From Bacteroidia bacterium (lineage in GTDB: Bacteria > Bacteroidota > Bacteroidia > Palsa-965): DNA of 64,000 nucleotides. The notes below the pieces were generated by a model. That model saw nothing but the letters and a program-made list of their open reading frames with translations, ran no database searches and had not been told where the DNA came from. The DNA is taken from contig JALONL010000013.1 of the NCBI GenBank assembly GCA_025454955.1, positions 62,001-126,000 of the forward strand, given 5' to 3'. Below, in pieces: positions 34,284-43,149 of this stretch; position 1 is the stretch's first letter, and every line of letters starts with the position of its first letter. The position numbers and the translations under genes were made by a program.

Positions 34284-34318
34284 TAAAAAAGCCCCCTCGC
34301 GTACCAGCGCGAAGGGGC
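34284..34318 (-). terminator. Terminator of the plug-domain gene
   Basis: On the minus strand an 11-bp stem with one mismatch (34308-34318 with 34291-34301) is followed by TTTTTT, 42 bp after the stop. Confidence 0.85.
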
Positions 34319-34359
34319 GGGGATGCAGCGGCGCTCAGCGTCAATGCACCGCTGTATGA

Positions 34360-35313
34360 TTACTTGGGCTGCCCGGTAGCATCGTTGTTTTGGATGGCAG
34401 GCGCGGGAGCCGGAGCAGGCTGGGGAGCGTTGGGCGTTTGCGGTTCGCTGCCCGGGGTGTTTTGCGGGGTTTGCGGTTGTGCCTGTGTGCTGTCGGCCTG
34501 TTGCTCTATTATTTCGCTGCCGTTTTGGAGTTTGCCGCGTTTGGCGTCTTCGGCTTTTTGTTTTTCGGCGGCTTCCTCAGCAGCGGCCTGGTACATATTC
34601 TGTTTGTCGAGTCCGCCGCCGATGTAGTTTTTGGTGGTAATAATTACCGCACCGCCCGAAAGATCGCCATACTCGGCCGGAATGCCGCCCGAGAGAACGG
34701 TTACCTGACCAATGGCCAGTCCTGGCACGCCGGCGCTTCCATACATTTTCTCGCCATCCACAAACAACTGCGACTGTCCCGGACGTGAGCCACGCATTAC
34801 AAGCTGGCCCGATTGGGTCTGGCTGCACGAAGAGCACACGTTGGTAATCATGTCGGTAACGTTGCCACGATCCACAGCCATGCGTTTTACCTGATCGGCA
34901 GTAATGTTGGTGAGGGTGGAATAAGTAGGATCAACCGGGCCTTTGATGTATTCATCTACAATTACCACCGCGCAGGTATCGCAGGATTTTAACTGCATGG
35001 GGTAGCTGAGATAGGCCGTTTGACCGGCGCTCACCACCACACTGCGCTTGGTGTATGATTTATAGCCCACCATGCGCGCCTCCACATCATACGTACCGGC
35101 TGATACGGCGCGGAGGTAAACAATACCATCCAGATCGGCGGTGCCGCCAATGTTGGTGCCCACAATGCGGAGTATGGCACCCACCAGAGGCTGGTTGTTT
35201 TCGTCGGTAATGGTGGCTTTTATTGTGCCGGAGCCATCGGCCTGCGCATGAACAAAAATGCTGAGAAGGAATGCCGGAAGCAGAAGGGCCAGGCGGAGAA
35301 GTTGCGTTTTCAT
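34360..35313 (-). CDS. CarboxypepD_reg and TonB-receptor plug domain protein without barrel
   Basis: 317 aa from ATG 35313. Signal peptide ending in VHAQA, then a carboxypeptidase-regulatory-like domain (GTIKATITDENNQPLVGA, GTYDVEARMVGYKSY) at about 28-108. A plug-like region follows with RGSRPGQSQLFVDGEKM, VTVLSGGIPAEYGDLSGG and AVIITTKNY. The C-terminal 80 residues are charged, then Gln/Pro/Ala-rich low complexity. A full SusC-type receptor would have a beta-barrel of more than 500 residues here, which is absent. It may be a stand-alone adaptor or a truncated receptor; the clean signal peptide and terminator argue for a working gene. Confidence 0.8.
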   Translation of the reverse strand: MKTQLLRLALLLPAFLLSIFVHAQADGSGTIKATITDENNQPLVGAILRIVGTNIGGTADLDGIVYLRAVSAGTYDVEARMVGYKSYTKRSVVVSAGQTAYLSYPMQLKSCDTCAVVIVDEYIKGPVDPTYSTLTNITADQVKRMAVDRGNVTDMITNVCSSCSQTQSGQLVMRGSRPGQSQLFVDGEKMYGSAGVPGLAIGQVTVLSGGIPAEYGDLSGGAVIITTKNYIGGGLDKQNMYQAAAEEAAEKQKAEDAKRGKLQNGSEIIEQQADSTQAQPQTPQNTPGSEPQTPNAPQPAPAPAPAIQNNDATGQPK

Positions 35314-35465
35314 GACAATGAGTTTTAACGGATGTGCATAAACTGTTTTTGAGCGGCTCACATCCAGAAAACGCATTGCTTAGTGCAATTCCACACCAGC
35401 TTTGCATTTTTTCTGCAAACTGGCGGTGAATTGGAATTAAGTGGTACGAAAAAGTGCAGATCCGG

Positions 35466-35672
35466 TTAAAGCGGCTCGCACTTTATTCCATGCCGCGACA
35501 GCATTTCCGATACCGAAAGCGAGAGATCCTCGTCGGTTTCTATGCGCAGAATTCTGTCGCAGTCGTCGAGGTCGAAATTCCAGCTTCCGGTGCCGGCCAT
35601 TTCGTTTAAGCGGGGTTTTAATTGCTGCGCTGTTTGCGTGCTGCTTACGCTGGTTTTGAATACGAGTACCAT
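35466..35672 (-). CDS. 68-aa protein, HMA-like fold without metal-binding Cys pair
   Basis: ATG 35672 is chosen inside a longer spurious frame. The sequence MVLVFKTSVSSTQTAQQLK and DLDDCDRILRIE shows the beta-alpha-beta pattern of heavy-metal-associated domains, but the CxxC metal site is replaced by SSTQTA. Small paralogues of this type are frequent in Bacteroidota. Probably cytosolic; function unknown. It is 10 bp downstream of the DUF3817 gene. Confidence 0.65.
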   Translation of the reverse strand: MVLVFKTSVSSTQTAQQLKPRLNEMAGTGSWNFDLDDCDRILRIETDEDLSLSVSEMLSRHGIKCEPL

Positions 35673-35682
35673 AATCTGAAGT

Positions 35683-36000
35683 TCAGTTTGCGGCAGTATG
35701 AATGGGGCGGAGAAATTTATAGTCGATATAAAACGTACCGAAAGGAACAAGGCACGCCAGCAGAATTTTCCAGGTAGTTTGTGCAAATTTCCAGCGAAGC
35801 TCAACCGCCACACGAAACGTGTTTATCACAAACAGTAAAAACAGCATACCGTGTATGGGCCCCATTATTTGCGAAAGCTGCGGGGTGATGCCCGAATATT
35901 TCAATGGTACGGCCACAAATACCAGCAGCAGCAGCGAAATTCCTTCGGCATAACCGGTAAGACGCAGGCGGCCCAGCGGCGAATTGAAAAAGTGTTTCAT
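35683..36000 (-). CDS. DUF3817 membrane protein
   Basis: 105 aa with three membrane helices. LTGYAEGISLLLLVFVAVPLK and IMGPIHGMLFLLFVINTF are the DUF3817 signature. These are small inner-membrane proteins of unknown function. It sits between a second small membrane protein (3 bp upstream) and the HMA-like gene. Confidence 0.85.
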   Translation of the reverse strand: MKHFFNSPLGRLRLTGYAEGISLLLLVFVAVPLKYSGITPQLSQIMGPIHGMLFLLFVINTFRVAVELRWKFAQTTWKILLACLVPFGTFYIDYKFLRPIHTAAN

Positions 36001-36003
36001 CGT

Positions 36004-36468
36004 TTAAAACGGTCTGAAAAGTTCGCGTGCCGCAATGGGCGATCCCGGCCACGGCACTGCCACAAGAATAATGATGAGCCCCGCCAGAAACCACCGGGCC
36101 ATTGTCTTAAACTTATCGGCATCGGCCGCTTTCCGTTTGGCCAGTGCCGAACCAATAGTGATGAGCACCACAGCCACAGTCATGAGTAAAATATGCAGCA
36201 GGCCGAAGAAAAGCGTGTCGGTGCTTTTTATGGCCTCGCCGAAATTATTCAGGAAATAATCAACCGTCGGGCTTTTGAAATAAAGCACAAAGCCAATGGC
36301 CAGCTGCAGGTGGGCAATGGTGGCTGTCCAGTGCCGCAGCGAATTATCGGCTTTGGTAAACGGCAGGTTTTTTTGTTTGCGGACAAAGCCTCTGTAAATG
36401 CTGTACAGCAAACTGAAAAGTACAGCCCAGCGCCAGAGCGAGTGAAAAGCAAGAAGGAAGGTGAACAT
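36004..36468 (-). CDS. Four-helix membrane protein
   Basis: 154 aa with about four helices and conserved-looking His in FHSLWRW, RHWTATIAHLQ and FGLLHILLM, which could bind haem in a small cytochrome-b-like membrane protein, though this is inference. Followed after 3 bp by the DUF3817 gene. Confidence 0.7.
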   Translation of the reverse strand: MFTFLLAFHSLWRWAVLFSLLYSIYRGFVRKQKNLPFTKADNSLRHWTATIAHLQLAIGFVLYFKSPTVDYFLNNFGEAIKSTDTLFFGLLHILLMTVAVVLITIGSALAKRKAADADKFKTMARWFLAGLIIILVAVPWPGSPIAARELFRPF

Positions 36469-36510
36469 AGATGCCGGATTTGCAGCGCAAAATTCGGTAG
36501 AAATGTATTT

Positions 36511-37446
36511 TCAGGAGGTGTACATTTCGTGCAGGAAGATGGATTTTTCTGCTTCCTTACGCCATGTTCCGGGCGAAACTCCGGCATGTTTTCTGAAAAA
36601 CCGGCTGAAATACGAATGGTCTTCAAACCCCAGTTCATCGGCCACGGCAGCCACATTATACAACGGATTTCGTAGCAATACGCGTGCGCGTTGCATGAGT
36701 GCTTCATCAATCCAGTATTGCGGCGACTGGCCGGTGACGCTTTTCACCGCCCTGCACAAATGCCCTGGCGAAACGTGTACCGCCTGCGCACAATAATTTA
36801 CACGCAGCGGCTGCCCGACCCGGCTTTGCAGCAATGCAAAAAAGCGCGATACAATTAACCGGGCGGCATTAAGCGACTGCATCGGGGTTTGTGTGCGCAG
36901 GTATTCAATTTCGGTGAGCAGGGCCGAGAGATAGCTGCGCAGAATATCACTTCGCTGCAATTCGTGCGTGCGGTATTCGTTTTCGAGCCGTGTAAACAGG
37001 GGTAAAATATAAGCTGCTTCGGCCGGTGTGCAGGTAAAGAGAGGATGAGTGAAAGCCGCACTCAGTGCCGCATCCTGCGAAAATGAGGTATTGCCTTTCG
37101 AAAGCCACGCCGGACTGAAATGAAAGGCAAATCCCCTGATGTCTGAACTTATTTTTTCGATGGAAAAAACAATTCCGGCAGGCAAAATAATACCGTTGTT
37201 TTCGCATACACAAAATTCCTCACCGGCAGCACGCAGCATTATCGTGCCGCTTTGAATGAAAATGAGCGTATGCGCATTTTCGCGCGAGGGCGGAACCGGA
37301 AGCTTCAGATACGGAAAAGCCTGCTCGATGCGCAGTATGAAACACTGTTCAAAACCGCTCCCCAGCAACAATTCACCGGCTTCGCCGCTATGGAGAAACG
37401 CATCGCGGAAAGATTTGGTGGTATGATGTGGGATGATTTCGGTCAT
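36511..37446 (-). CDS. AraC family transcriptional regulator
   Basis: 311 aa. An N-terminal cupin-type sensor domain (HTLIFIQSGTIMLRAAGEEF) and a C-terminal double HTH (VHVSPGHLCRAVKSVTGQSP, NVAAVADELGFEDHSYFSRF with FRKHAGVSPG). Ligand unknown. It may control the small membrane genes downstream, 42 bp away and on the same strand. Confidence 0.93.
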   Translation of the reverse strand: MTEIIPHHTTKSFRDAFLHSGEAGELLLGSGFEQCFILRIEQAFPYLKLPVPPSRENAHTLIFIQSGTIMLRAAGEEFCVCENNGIILPAGIVFSIEKISSDIRGFAFHFSPAWLSKGNTSFSQDAALSAAFTHPLFTCTPAEAAYILPLFTRLENEYRTHELQRSDILRSYLSALLTEIEYLRTQTPMQSLNAARLIVSRFFALLQSRVGQPLRVNYCAQAVHVSPGHLCRAVKSVTGQSPQYWIDEALMQRARVLLRNPLYNVAAVADELGFEDHSYFSRFFRKHAGVSPGTWRKEAEKSIFLHEMYTS

Positions 37447-37557
37447 GGTGCAGCTTACGGAGTAAAATTACCCGTGGGGTTTTATTGATCTGTCATAAAA
37501 TTGTCAGGCAATGGCTTACAAGGCGGGAACAATACTTCCCGGCAGAAAAAATCATCA

Positions 37558-39033
37558 TTACCGGTTTTCCGGCGATGGATTTTGTGTGGAGGCGGCGAGA
37601 GCTTTGTTTTCGGCAATAATAAGGAGCGCGTGGTTTTTTTCAAACTTTTGTACAATGGTAAATTGTGTAGTATCGGCTATGAGCAAATTCATATCATCGC
37701 CGCTTTCAAAACTGCTTAGCGCAATGTATCGGGCCTCGGCCCGGTTGGAGGTAATATACTTTCGTTCTTCGCCCGGGGCAATGTAGCCCTGTCGGGCATC
37801 GGTAAGTATGTTTTCGATAAGAAAGGAAGTATAAAGTGTTTTATCACGATGTTCGGCCTTTACTAACCATCGGCTGGCGTGTTGCATTACTTCCACCGCA
37901 TCGGCATATCCGCGTTCATTGTCTTCTTTGCCGGGATAGGTTATTAGGTTAATGAGCGAAGGAGCCGGAAGCACGATAAAACAGGCAAACAGCATCCACT
38001 TTTTTATTCCCGCCACCGATACACATGCCGCCGCAGCCATAGTGAGCAATACGGCTATTATCAATACATATCTTCCCGAATAAAAATTTACCGAACTGAG
38101 CATGAAGTAAACCAATGTAAAGATGCCCGCCACAATGAACCATGCCCACTGAAAACGATTCAGAGAAGTACGCCTGATAAATATCCACACCCACATTCCG
38201 ATCAAAGTAAAAAGAAGAATATTTCTTCCCTGATAGATAAATACGAAACGAAGGTATTTCCCCAACTGGTATATCATGAAATCAAAATCAATATGCATCA
38301 GATCGAGGTGATAGGGAAAAAACATCCATCCGCGAACCGCTTTCTGCCACATCAGAAAACCCGCAAACACCAAAAAAGGAAAATTGATTTTGGCCAGTAT
38401 AAGCAAATGCCTTTTTACTTCCTCTTTTTGATAAATCAGTAAAACCAGCCTGTGCAGCGAAAGTGCCGCAAACAAAGCCACTCCGGTTTCCTTGGTAAGC
38501 ACCGCCGCCGAAGCCGCAAGCCAATACCACACCCATTTCTGGCTGATGTAATTTTCGAGCGCAAGCAGCAGAAAAAGCGAAAGCATTACCTCGGGCAACA
38601 CCAAAACCGACTGTGCAAAAAACAAAGGCTGCACACACAGCACCACCACCGCCAGCAATCCTGATCCGGCACCGAACCATTTGCCCAGCACACGATACAC
38701 TGTAAACAAAAGCAGCAGCGAAATAACAAGTGCAAACGTATGCAGCGACAGCAGCGATTTGCCGAAAATGCTCGCCCACACCGCTCCCGTAAAATGAAAA
38801 AGCAGAGGATGCCCGCGCGTAAGTTCGGCCGGAATAGCATCGGGAGCCAGCGAAGGCCCGGCAGCCGCCATTTCCTGTATGGCCGGGGCATATACCCAGG
38901 CTTCGTCCCAGTAATAAGGCAACTGCATGTAGGGAATTTTCACGCACACAAACACCACGGCAATCAATGCAAACAGCAAATGCGCGTGCATTGGTTTAAG
39001 TGTGTTTGAAGGGCCTGTGTGTGCGGTGTACAT
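37558..39033 (-). CDS. GT-C fold glycosyltransferase (GT39/ArnT-like)
   Basis: 491 aa from ATG 39033 (ATG 38991, MHAHLLFALIAVVF, is equally possible). About ten membrane helices. The first loop has YYWDEAWVYAPA, the Asp/Glu pair used by polyprenyl-phosphate-dependent transferases, and RGHPLLFHFTG follows. It should move a sugar from a lipid donor to an acceptor on the outer face of the inner membrane. A soluble C-terminal region of about 100 residues lacks a recognised domain. 3 bp downstream of the MBL gene. Confidence 0.8.
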   Translation of the reverse strand: MYTAHTGPSNTLKPMHAHLLFALIAVVFVCVKIPYMQLPYYWDEAWVYAPAIQEMAAAGPSLAPDAIPAELTRGHPLLFHFTGAVWASIFGKSLLSLHTFALVISLLLLFTVYRVLGKWFGAGSGLLAVVVLCVQPLFFAQSVLVLPEVMLSLFLLLALENYISQKWVWYWLAASAAVLTKETGVALFAALSLHRLVLLIYQKEEVKRHLLILAKINFPFLVFAGFLMWQKAVRGWMFFPYHLDLMHIDFDFMIYQLGKYLRFVFIYQGRNILLFTLIGMWVWIFIRRTSLNRFQWAWFIVAGIFTLVYFMLSSVNFYSGRYVLIIAVLLTMAAAACVSVAGIKKWMLFACFIVLPAPSLINLITYPGKEDNERGYADAVEVMQHASRWLVKAEHRDKTLYTSFLIENILTDARQGYIAPGEERKYITSNRAEARYIALSSFESGDDMNLLIADTTQFTIVQKFEKNHALLIIAENKALAASTQNPSPENR

Positions 39034-39036
39034 AGA

Positions 39037-39687
39037 CTAATTTACATGCAGACCTGCAAACGGGTTATGCGCTTTTTCGTGGCCGATGGTGGTTGACGGG
39101 CCGTGACCGGGATATACTTCGGTATTGTCGGGCAGGACGAAGAGTTTTTCGCGGATGCTTTTCAGGAGTTGCGCGGTATTTCCTCCGGGCAAATCGGTAC
39201 GGCCCACGCTTTCGCGGAAAAGCACATCGCCGCCAATGAGTGTGTGCGAGGGCGAATGGTAAAAGCAAAAATGCCCCGGCGAATGGCCGGGAGCCGAAAT
39301 GATTTCAAGCACGGTATTGCCAAAACGTATGGTTTCGGATTCTTCAATATGCCGGGCCACGGGTGGCTGTATATCGCCGGGAATGCCGTAAAGCTGGCAA
39401 CTGAGTTCATAGCGGTCGAGCACGGTTTGCTCATTTGCCGGAATTTCGAGCCCGAGGTTCCATTGACTGCTCACGAAATTATTGCCCAGCACATGATCCA
39501 GGTGGCAATGTGTGTTGATGAGCCGAACCGGTTTCAGTCCTTCCTGTGCAATAAAACCGGCCAGTTCCTGCTGCTCATCGTTTATAAAACAGCCCGGATC
39601 GATAATTATACATTCGGAAGTTTCGTCGTAAAGCACATACGTGTTTTCGTAGAACGGGTTGAAGACAAAGATTTTAAGTTGCAGCAT
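39037..39687 (-). CDS. MBL-fold metallo-hydrolase (glyoxalase II-like)
   Basis: 216 aa from ATG 39687. THCHLDHVLGN at 59-69 is the HxHxDH metal site; HSPGHFCFYH and GGDVLFRESVGRTD give the remaining ligands, and PGHGPSTTIGHE the last His. This is the form common to persulfide dioxygenase- and glyoxalase II-type hydrolases of about 210 residues. A TATCTTTG box (39699-39692) lies immediately before the start. Confidence 0.9.
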   Translation of the reverse strand: MLQLKIFVFNPFYENTYVLYDETSECIIIDPGCFINDEQQELAGFIAQEGLKPVRLINTHCHLDHVLGNNFVSSQWNLGLEIPANEQTVLDRYELSCQLYGIPGDIQPPVARHIEESETIRFGNTVLEIISAPGHSPGHFCFYHSPSHTLIGGDVLFRESVGRTDLPGGNTAQLLKSIREKLFVLPDNTEVYPGHGPSTTIGHEKAHNPFAGLHVN

Positions 39688-39820
39688 AGTGCAAAGATAA
39701 CCGTTAGCCCTTAGCATGGATTTACGGCTCAAAATGCAAAAACATGACGGCCGGGAGGGCTTTTTCTTTTAACTTTAACTTCTGTGCTGTGCCGAAACGG
39801 CACAAAAGCGTTATTGGTAT

Positions 39821-42800
39821 ATGCTTCGTTACCTGCTGCTGTGTTTGTTTTACGTTCTTCCGTTTGTGGCGGAAGCGCAATTCTATAACGGTTCCCAAAC
39901 CGATTTCGGGAAAAACCGTTTGCAGTTTCAGGATTTTAAATGGAATTACCTGCGCTTTCCCAAATACGATGTGTATTACAATACCGGCGGCAAGGAAATG
40001 GCCATTTACGTGGCCCGCACTGCAAAAAATCATCTGGCCGATATTGAACGCTTTTTCGATTATCCGCTCGAAAGCCGCATCGAGTTTATTGTATATAACA
40101 AGCAGGAAGATTTCAAGCAAAGTAACGTAGGCTATACCAACGACGAAAACTCAAACGTAGGCGGCACAACACGACTGGCCGGCACCAAGGTATTTTTATA
40201 CTACGAAGGCGATCACGCCCGGCTCGAAGAACAAATCCGCGCAGGCATTGCCGAAATTATTCTCAGCCACATGATGTATGGCGGCAATGCCCGCGATATG
40301 ATTAAAAATTCCACATTGCTCTCGCTGCCCGAATGGTACACCAAAGGGCTTGTTTCCTACGTGGCACAGGGCTGGAATACCGATATCGACAGCCGTGTGC
40401 GCGATGGCATTCTTACCGGCCGTTATAAAAAATTCAACCACCTCACCGGCGAAGATGCACGGCTCGCGGGGCATTCCATCTGGTACTACATTGCCGAAAA
40501 ATACAGCCCCGGCGTTATTCCCAACATTTTGTACATGACCCGCGTGAGCCGCAATGTGGAAAGTGCCACGCTGTTTGTAATAGGTACCAGTGTAAAAGTG
40601 CTGGCCATTGAATGGCAGGTCTACTTCCGCGAACGGTACCTGAGCGAAGATACCACGCGTGTGCTGCCCTCGGGAAGCAAACCCGTAATCAAACCCAAAG
40701 CTGCATACAGCTACAGCCAGGCCCGCATAAGTCCCGACGGGAAAAGCATTTGTTATGTAACCAATGAACTGGGGCAAACCAAACTCTGGCTGCAGGATTT
40801 GCAAACCGGCAAACGGAAACGGCTTTTAAAACTTGGCCATAAGATTGATCGCATAAACGATTATTCCTACCCGCTGCTAAGCTGGCATCCCGGCGGCAAA
40901 CTCCTGGCCTGGATTTATGAAAAAGCCGGCGAAACATTCCTCGTTATTTACGAGCCCGAAACAGGCGATAAAATTGAGAAACCCATTTACAATTTTATCA
41001 AGATCATCGACTTCAGCTATTCGCCCGACGGGAAGCAGTTTGTAATGTCGGCGGTGCAGAACGGGCAAACGGATATTTTCCTCTACACGATTTCGGGCGG
41101 CGGAATAATTCCCATTACCAGAGATGTGTACGACGATTTGAATCCGCGTTTTGTGGATGGAGGAAAAAACATCATATTCAGTTCAAACCGTGTGTCGGAC
41201 TCGCTCAACTTCAAAGCTGCCGGGCGCGAACTTATTCCTTCGTTTTCATACGATTTGTTTCTGTACAACGTAACCACCAAATCGCCCCTGCTGCGCCGTA
41301 TTACCAATACGCCTTCGGTGAGTGAGTTGCAGCCAATGGCGTGGGACGATACACATTTTACGTATCTCAGCGATCAGAATGGAGTGCGCAATCGTTTTGT
41401 GGGTTACTTCGACAGTGCCATTGCTTTTGTAGATACCATTGCGCATTACCGGTTTTTCTCTCGTGCGGTGCCGGTTACCAATTATCAGTATTCCATTATG
41501 GCGCATGATGTGGTGCCGTCATCGGGCCAGTATGCCGAGATAGTGTTTCATAACGGGCGCTGGCATGTGTACACGCAGCCAATTAAAGGCTTTACGGAAT
41601 TATCGCCGCAAAAAATACGCAACACCATTCACCGCGAGCGTGTAATTGAAATTGCCCGCATTGATGCCGAAATTGATTCCATTGCAAAGGCCAACCCGCC
41701 CAAGCCGCTCATACCGCAGCAGAAAATGCAAACCCTGCAGCCGGTAACAGCACCGCCTTCGAAAGACTCGTCGGGCATCGACATCAACAACTACACTTTT
41801 GGCGACAAACCCGCGCAGAAACCGAAAAAAGATTCGCTCATTGCCACCCAGTCCGCGCCCGCCGATACGGTGGTAAAGGCCGCTCCAGATCCGTTTTTGC
41901 TGCCCATTGTACGTAATTACTATGTGCAGTATTCCATCGAGTATTTAACCGGGCAGTTAGACAACAGTTTCCTCAACATCGGTTACCAACGATTTACCGG
42001 AGGCAGTTCGCCGGTATTTCTCAATCCCGGTTTTACAGGTCTTTTCAAAATAGGTCTTACCGATTTGCTCGAAGACCATAAACTTACCGGAGGCGTGCGC
42101 TTATCGGCCAGTTTGCAGAACAATGAATATCTGCTGATGTACGAAGACCGCACGCGCAGGTTAGATAAAACCTGGATTTTGCACCGGCAGGCATTTCAAA
42201 ATCTGAATGGTCAGGGCGGAGCCACAAAAATTCTTACTCACGAAGCTCGTTACGGATTGAAGTGGCCCATCAGCGAAGTGGCCTCAGTACGCGGCATTGC
42301 GGGTTACCGAAACGACAGGCGTGTGGTGCAGTCAACCGACTTTGCTTCGCTTAATGCGCCAAATACTTATTTCAATTCGGCCAATTTTAAATTGGAGTAT
42401 GTATATGACAATACAATTAAGCGCGGGCTGAATTTGTACAACGGTATGCGCTTTAAAGTATTTGCCGAAACTTTTCAGGGCCTTGACAGCCTCTGGGGCG
42501 CAGAAAACAAAAAGAACCGCTGGTTTAAAAATGATTTATATGCGGTAGGGCTCGATTTCAGGTATTACCTGCGCATTCATCGTGAGTTTATTCTGGCCAC
42601 ACGCGTTACAGGAGCAACTTCCTTTGGCCGCGAAAAATTAGTGTACTACCTGGGCGGTGTGGACAACTGGCTTTTCCCGCGGTTTGACCAGAGCGTTCGT
42701 GTGAGCACTGATGAAAATTATGCTTACCAGACTTTGGCCACACCCATGCGCGGATTTCTGCAAAACATTCGCAACGGACATAGTTTCGCGTTGATTAATG

Positions 42801-43144
42801 CTGAATTGCGTATGCCTATTTTCCGCTATCTGCTTAATCGTCCGCTGCGCAGCGATTTCATTAATAATTTTCAGATCATCGGCTTTGGCGATCTGGGCAC
42901 GGCCTGGACGGGCAAGAGTCCTTACGACGAAAGCAATTCGTTAAACACCACCTATATTGGTGCGCCGGGCAATCCTATTGTGGTGGTGCTTCAAAACCAC
43001 AAGGAGCCGCTGGTAGGTGGTTTTGGCTGGGGACTGCGCAGCCGGATATGGGGCTATTTTGTGAGGTTTGATGTGGCTTGGGGTGTGGAAGACCGCATCA
43101 TATTGCCACGGCAAATGTATCTTTCTTTCAGCCTCGATTTTTAA
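39821..43144 (+). CDS. Large TolB-propeller protein with degenerate peptidase-MA region and C-terminal barrel-like domain
   Basis: 1107 aa with a signal peptide (MLRYLLLCLFYVLPFVAEAQ). Residues 30-270 resemble the peptidase MA (gluzincin) region, with LSLPEWYTKGLVSYVAQG, but the helix that should hold HExxH reads EIILSHMMYG, so it is probably not catalytic. Residues 290-550 hold PD40/TolB-like repeats (ARISPDGKSICYV, FSYSPDGKQFVMSA). The last 350 residues are beta-rich with repeated aromatic strand ends and terminate in QMYLSFSLDF, as in outer-membrane barrels of the BamA/Omp85 kind. Probably an outer-membrane protein. Confidence 0.8.
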   Translation: MLRYLLLCLFYVLPFVAEAQFYNGSQTDFGKNRLQFQDFKWNYLRFPKYDVYYNTGGKEMAIYVARTAKNHLADIERFFDYPLESRIEFIVYNKQEDFKQSNVGYTNDENSNVGGTTRLAGTKVFLYYEGDHARLEEQIRAGIAEIILSHMMYGGNARDMIKNSTLLSLPEWYTKGLVSYVAQGWNTDIDSRVRDGILTGRYKKFNHLTGEDARLAGHSIWYYIAEKYSPGVIPNILYMTRVSRNVESATLFVIGTSVKVLAIEWQVYFRERYLSEDTTRVLPSGSKPVIKPKAAYSYSQARISPDGKSICYVTNELGQTKLWLQDLQTGKRKRLLKLGHKIDRINDYSYPLLSWHPGGKLLAWIYEKAGETFLVIYEPETGDKIEKPIYNFIKIIDFSYSPDGKQFVMSAVQNGQTDIFLYTISGGGIIPITRDVYDDLNPRFVDGGKNIIFSSNRVSDSLNFKAAGRELIPSFSYDLFLYNVTTKSPLLRRITNTPSVSELQPMAWDDTHFTYLSDQNGVRNRFVGYFDSAIAFVDTIAHYRFFSRAVPVTNYQYSIMAHDVVPSSGQYAEIVFHNGRWHVYTQPIKGFTELSPQKIRNTIHRERVIEIARIDAEIDSIAKANPPKPLIPQQKMQTLQPVTAPPSKDSSGIDINNYTFGDKPAQKPKKDSLIATQSAPADTVVKAAPDPFLLPIVRNYYVQYSIEYLTGQLDNSFLNIGYQRFTGGSSPVFLNPGFTGLFKIGLTDLLEDHKLTGGVRLSASLQNNEYLLMYEDRTRRLDKTWILHRQAFQNLNGQGGATKILTHEARYGLKWPISEVASVRGIAGYRNDRRVVQSTDFASLNAPNTYFNSANFKLEYVYDNTIKRGLNLYNGMRFKVFAETFQGLDSLWGAENKKNRWFKNDLYAVGLDFRYYLRIHREFILATRVTGATSFGREKLVYYLGGVDNWLFPRFDQSVRVSTDENYAYQTLATPMRGFLQNIRNGHSFALINAELRMPIFRYLLNRPLRSDFINNFQIIGFGDLGTAWTGKSPYDESNSLNTTYIGAPGNPIVVVLQNHKEPLVGGFGWGLRSRIWGYFVRFDVAWGVEDRIILPRQMYLSFSLDF

Positions 43145-43149
43145 TTGCT

